This document shows positions 62,651 to 64,000 of a stretch of 64,000 bases of DNA, piece by piece. How positions within the stretch are numbered: position 1 is the stretch's first letter; each line of letters starts with the position of its first letter. The position numbers and the translations under genes were made by a program. Where the stretch lies: NCBI RefSeq assembly GCF_002944405.1, contig NZ_CP024307.1:2314501-2378500 (forward strand). Direction: 5' to 3'. Below the pieces are notes generated by a model. The model saw only the letters and a program-made list of their open reading frames with translations. It was not told the DNA's origin and searched no databases. This stretch comes from Sinorhizobium fredii (GTDB lineage: Bacteria; Pseudomonadota; Alphaproteobacteria; Rhizobiales; Rhizobiaceae).

Positions 62651-63226
62651 ATGCCACGCCCCAAAACTCTGCCAAACGAAGAGGTGCTCGACGCGGCCCT
62701 CAACCTCATGCGCAAGGAGGGGCCGGATGCCCTCACCTTCGCGGCCCTCTCGGCCGCCTGCGGCCTTTCCCCCTCGACCCTGGTGCAGCGTTTCGTAACC
62801 AAATCGGGCCTCATCCAGGCGGCCTTGCTGCAGGCCTGGGACCGGCTTGACCGGCTGACGGCGGAGCTGGTAGCCGCCGCGCCGAAGACCCCGGCGGGCG
62901 CCGTCGCCCTGCTCATTGGGCTCTCCGGCGACTACGGCGGCATCGAAAGCTACGCGGACGATCTCCTGATTCTCCGCGAGGACCTGCGCGACCCGCTGCT
63001 GCGCGCCCGCGGCGCGGCTTGGCGCGACGTGCTCTCCGCGGCGCTCGACGAGCGTTTCGCGCGTGTTCCGGCCGCCCCCACCGGCATCGGCCTGATGATG
63101 GCCGCCCAATGGCAGGGCGCGCTCCTCTGGTGGAGCTTCGATCCGCGCATGCCGGTCACCGATTTCGTCAAGCAAAGCCTCGAGCACTTCGTCGCGGCTT
63201 TCACGGTGGGGCGGGAAACGCATTGA
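62651..63226 (+). CDS. TetR-family transcriptional regulator
   Basis: The 191-aa product has an N-terminal helix-turn-helix (about 8-55; EEVLDAALNLMRKEGPDALT, LSAACGLSPSTLVQRF) and a helical ligand-binding C-terminal domain with a WWSFD motif. It probably represses the divergent SDR gene. The ATG lies about 10 bases from the palindromic candidate operator. Confidence 0.88.
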   Translation: MPRPKTLPNEEVLDAALNLMRKEGPDALTFAALSAACGLSPSTLVQRFVTKSGLIQAALLQAWDRLDRLTAELVAAAPKTPAGAVALLIGLSGDYGGIESYADDLLILREDLRDPLLRARGAAWRDVLSAALDERFARVPAAPTGIGLMMAAQWQGALLWWSFDPRMPVTDFVKQSLEHFVAAFTVGRETH

Positions 63227-63299
63227 GCTGACGATGGCCTTCACGGCGGATGAATCGCGAAGACTCCCCTTTTCTCTTCGCGCTGGCGCGCTATACTGA

Positions 63300-63312
63300 T
63301 TGCGAAACGCAA
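63300..63312. promoter_or_regulatory. small perfect palindrome upstream of GST gene
   Basis: TTGCG-AAA-CGCAA, 22 bases before the GST start; its position overlaps a likely promoter. Operator function is a guess. Confidence 0.35.
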
Positions 63313-63333
63313 CCAATCATTATAGGCACGCCC

Positions 63334-64000
63334 ATGGCTCTCACTCTCTATCTCCACCCGCTCGCCTCCTTCTGCCACAAGGTGCTGATCGCGCTCTATG
63401 AGGCCGGAACGCCCTTCGAGGCGCGGATCGTCGATCTCATGGACCCGCAGGAGAATGCCCGCTACCTCGAGGTCTGGCCGGTCGGCAAGATCCCGGTGCT
63501 GCACGATGGCGCTGAGAACCGGATCGTGCCGGAAACCTCGGTCATCATCGAATATCTCGATCGCCACTATGCCGGCCAAGAACCCCTGATCCCGCGCGAC
63601 GATGCGCTGGCGCTCGAGGCACGGCTGTGGGACCGCTTCTTCGATCTCTACATCCACGTGCCGATGCAGAAGATCGTCACCGACACGCTACGCGCTTCCG
63701 GCGAGAACGACCGCCGCGGTGTCGCCGACGCCCGCGGGTCGCTCGCAACCGCCTATGATCTGGCCGAGCGCCAACTCAAGGACCGGCGCTTCGCCATTGG
63801 GGAGGCCTTCACCATCGCCGATTGCGCCGCCGCCCCCGCGCTCTTCTATGCTGGCATCGTGCAGCCCTTCGGCGACACCCATCCGAACCTTTCGGCCTAT
63901 TTCGAGCGGCTGCTCGAGCGCCCCTCCTTTAAGCGCACGCTCGCCGAGGCGAGACCCTATTTCCACATGTTCCCCTACAAGGACGCGATGCCGGCACGCT
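63334..64000 (+). CDS. glutathione S-transferase family protein (3' end outside window)
   Basis: The first 222 residues are visible; the frame is open at the window end. It has the thioredoxin-like domain (TLYLHPLASFCHKVLIALYE, GKIPVLHDG, PETSVIIEYLDRHYAG) and a helical C-terminal domain (FAIGEAFTIADCAAAPAL). The SFCHK context suggests a catalytic Ser/Cys at about residues 12-13, resembling beta/omega-type or related GSTs. No strong ribosome site precedes the ATG. Confidence 0.88.
   Translation, partial: MALTLYLHPLASFCHKVLIALYEAGTPFEARIVDLMDPQENARYLEVWPVGKIPVLHDGAENRIVPETSVIIEYLDRHYAGQEPLIPRDDALALEARLWDRFFDLYIHVPMQKIVTDTLRASGENDRRGVADARGSLATAYDLAERQLKDRRFAIGEAFTIADCAAAPALFYAGIVQPFGDTHPNLSAYFERLLERPSFKRTLAEARPYFHMFPYKDAMPAR

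Overview
The window is GC-rich DNA from an alphaproteobacterium of the order Rhizobiales, most likely Sinorhizobium/Ensifer or a close relative. The evidence is a short FtsZ2-type FtsZ, rhizobial palindromic intergenic repeats, FixK/FNR-type and EcfG-type promoter elements, an Stf0/LpsS-type sulfotransferase, and class III cyclase/TolB/TPR proteins of a kind common in rhizobia. No direct species identification is possible from the sequence alone.

Layout. (1) 0.1-3.0 kb looks like a mobile-element control region. An XRE/S24 (CI/LexA-like) repressor is flanked on both sides by ATGTTG/CAACAT dyads. A leftward unit encodes a 48-aa peptide and an orphan DnaA domain IV protein; a rightward unit encodes small unknown proteins. 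(2) 3.1-7.5 kb: exported pentapeptide protein, Tim44-like membrane protein, glycosyltransferase plus sulfotransferase (surface polysaccharide decoration), tRNA-Lys(CTT). (3) 7.6-25.1 kb is the most coherent block. Leftward: CBS-BON protein, Zn alcohol dehydrogenase, phosphoketolase, GH94 glucan phosphorylase-like protein, glycoamylase-domain protein, and a Tat-signal ethanolamine ammonia-lyase EutB-EutC fusion. Rightward: DUF3141 hydrolase, phosphotransacetylase, acetate kinase, FabI. The two arms diverge from one intergenic region with two FixK/FNR-type boxes. I read this as a low-oxygen module turning beta-glucan-derived sugar phosphates and ethanolamine into C2 units (acetyl-P, acetyl-CoA, acetaldehyde/ethanol) with ATP from acetate kinase. 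(4) 25.2-31 kb: PhzF-like protein, MFS exporter, NUDIX protein, endonuclease/phosphatase family protein, small exported CHAP-like protein. (5) 31-41 kb is a surface/matrix block: a 972-aa RTX protein, a BTAD-TolB-TPR regulator, a LuxR-type regulator, a CsgH-like protein, a curlin-repeat protein and a predicted outer-membrane beta-barrel. (6) 41.2-52.6 kb: TRAP transporter operon, sorbosone-dehydrogenase-like lipoprotein, class III adenylate cyclase-TolB-TPR protein, ftsZ2, a small Lys-rich protein behind a consensus EcfG promoter, a HAD-ATPase fusion, and a GST. (7) 52.6-64 kb: two large inverted repeats, a ferric/spermidine-type ABC importer, an IS1182-type insertion next to a decayed RND efflux operon, a methyltransferase, a divergent SDR/TetR pair, and a GST cut by the window end.

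The strongest hunting targets are the FixK-linked C2/glucan/ethanolamine module with its exported EutBC fusion, and the curli-like locus in which a LuxR regulator and an unknown barrel flank curlin and CsgH genes. All protein assignments come from reading motifs and family resemblance; no database search was run.
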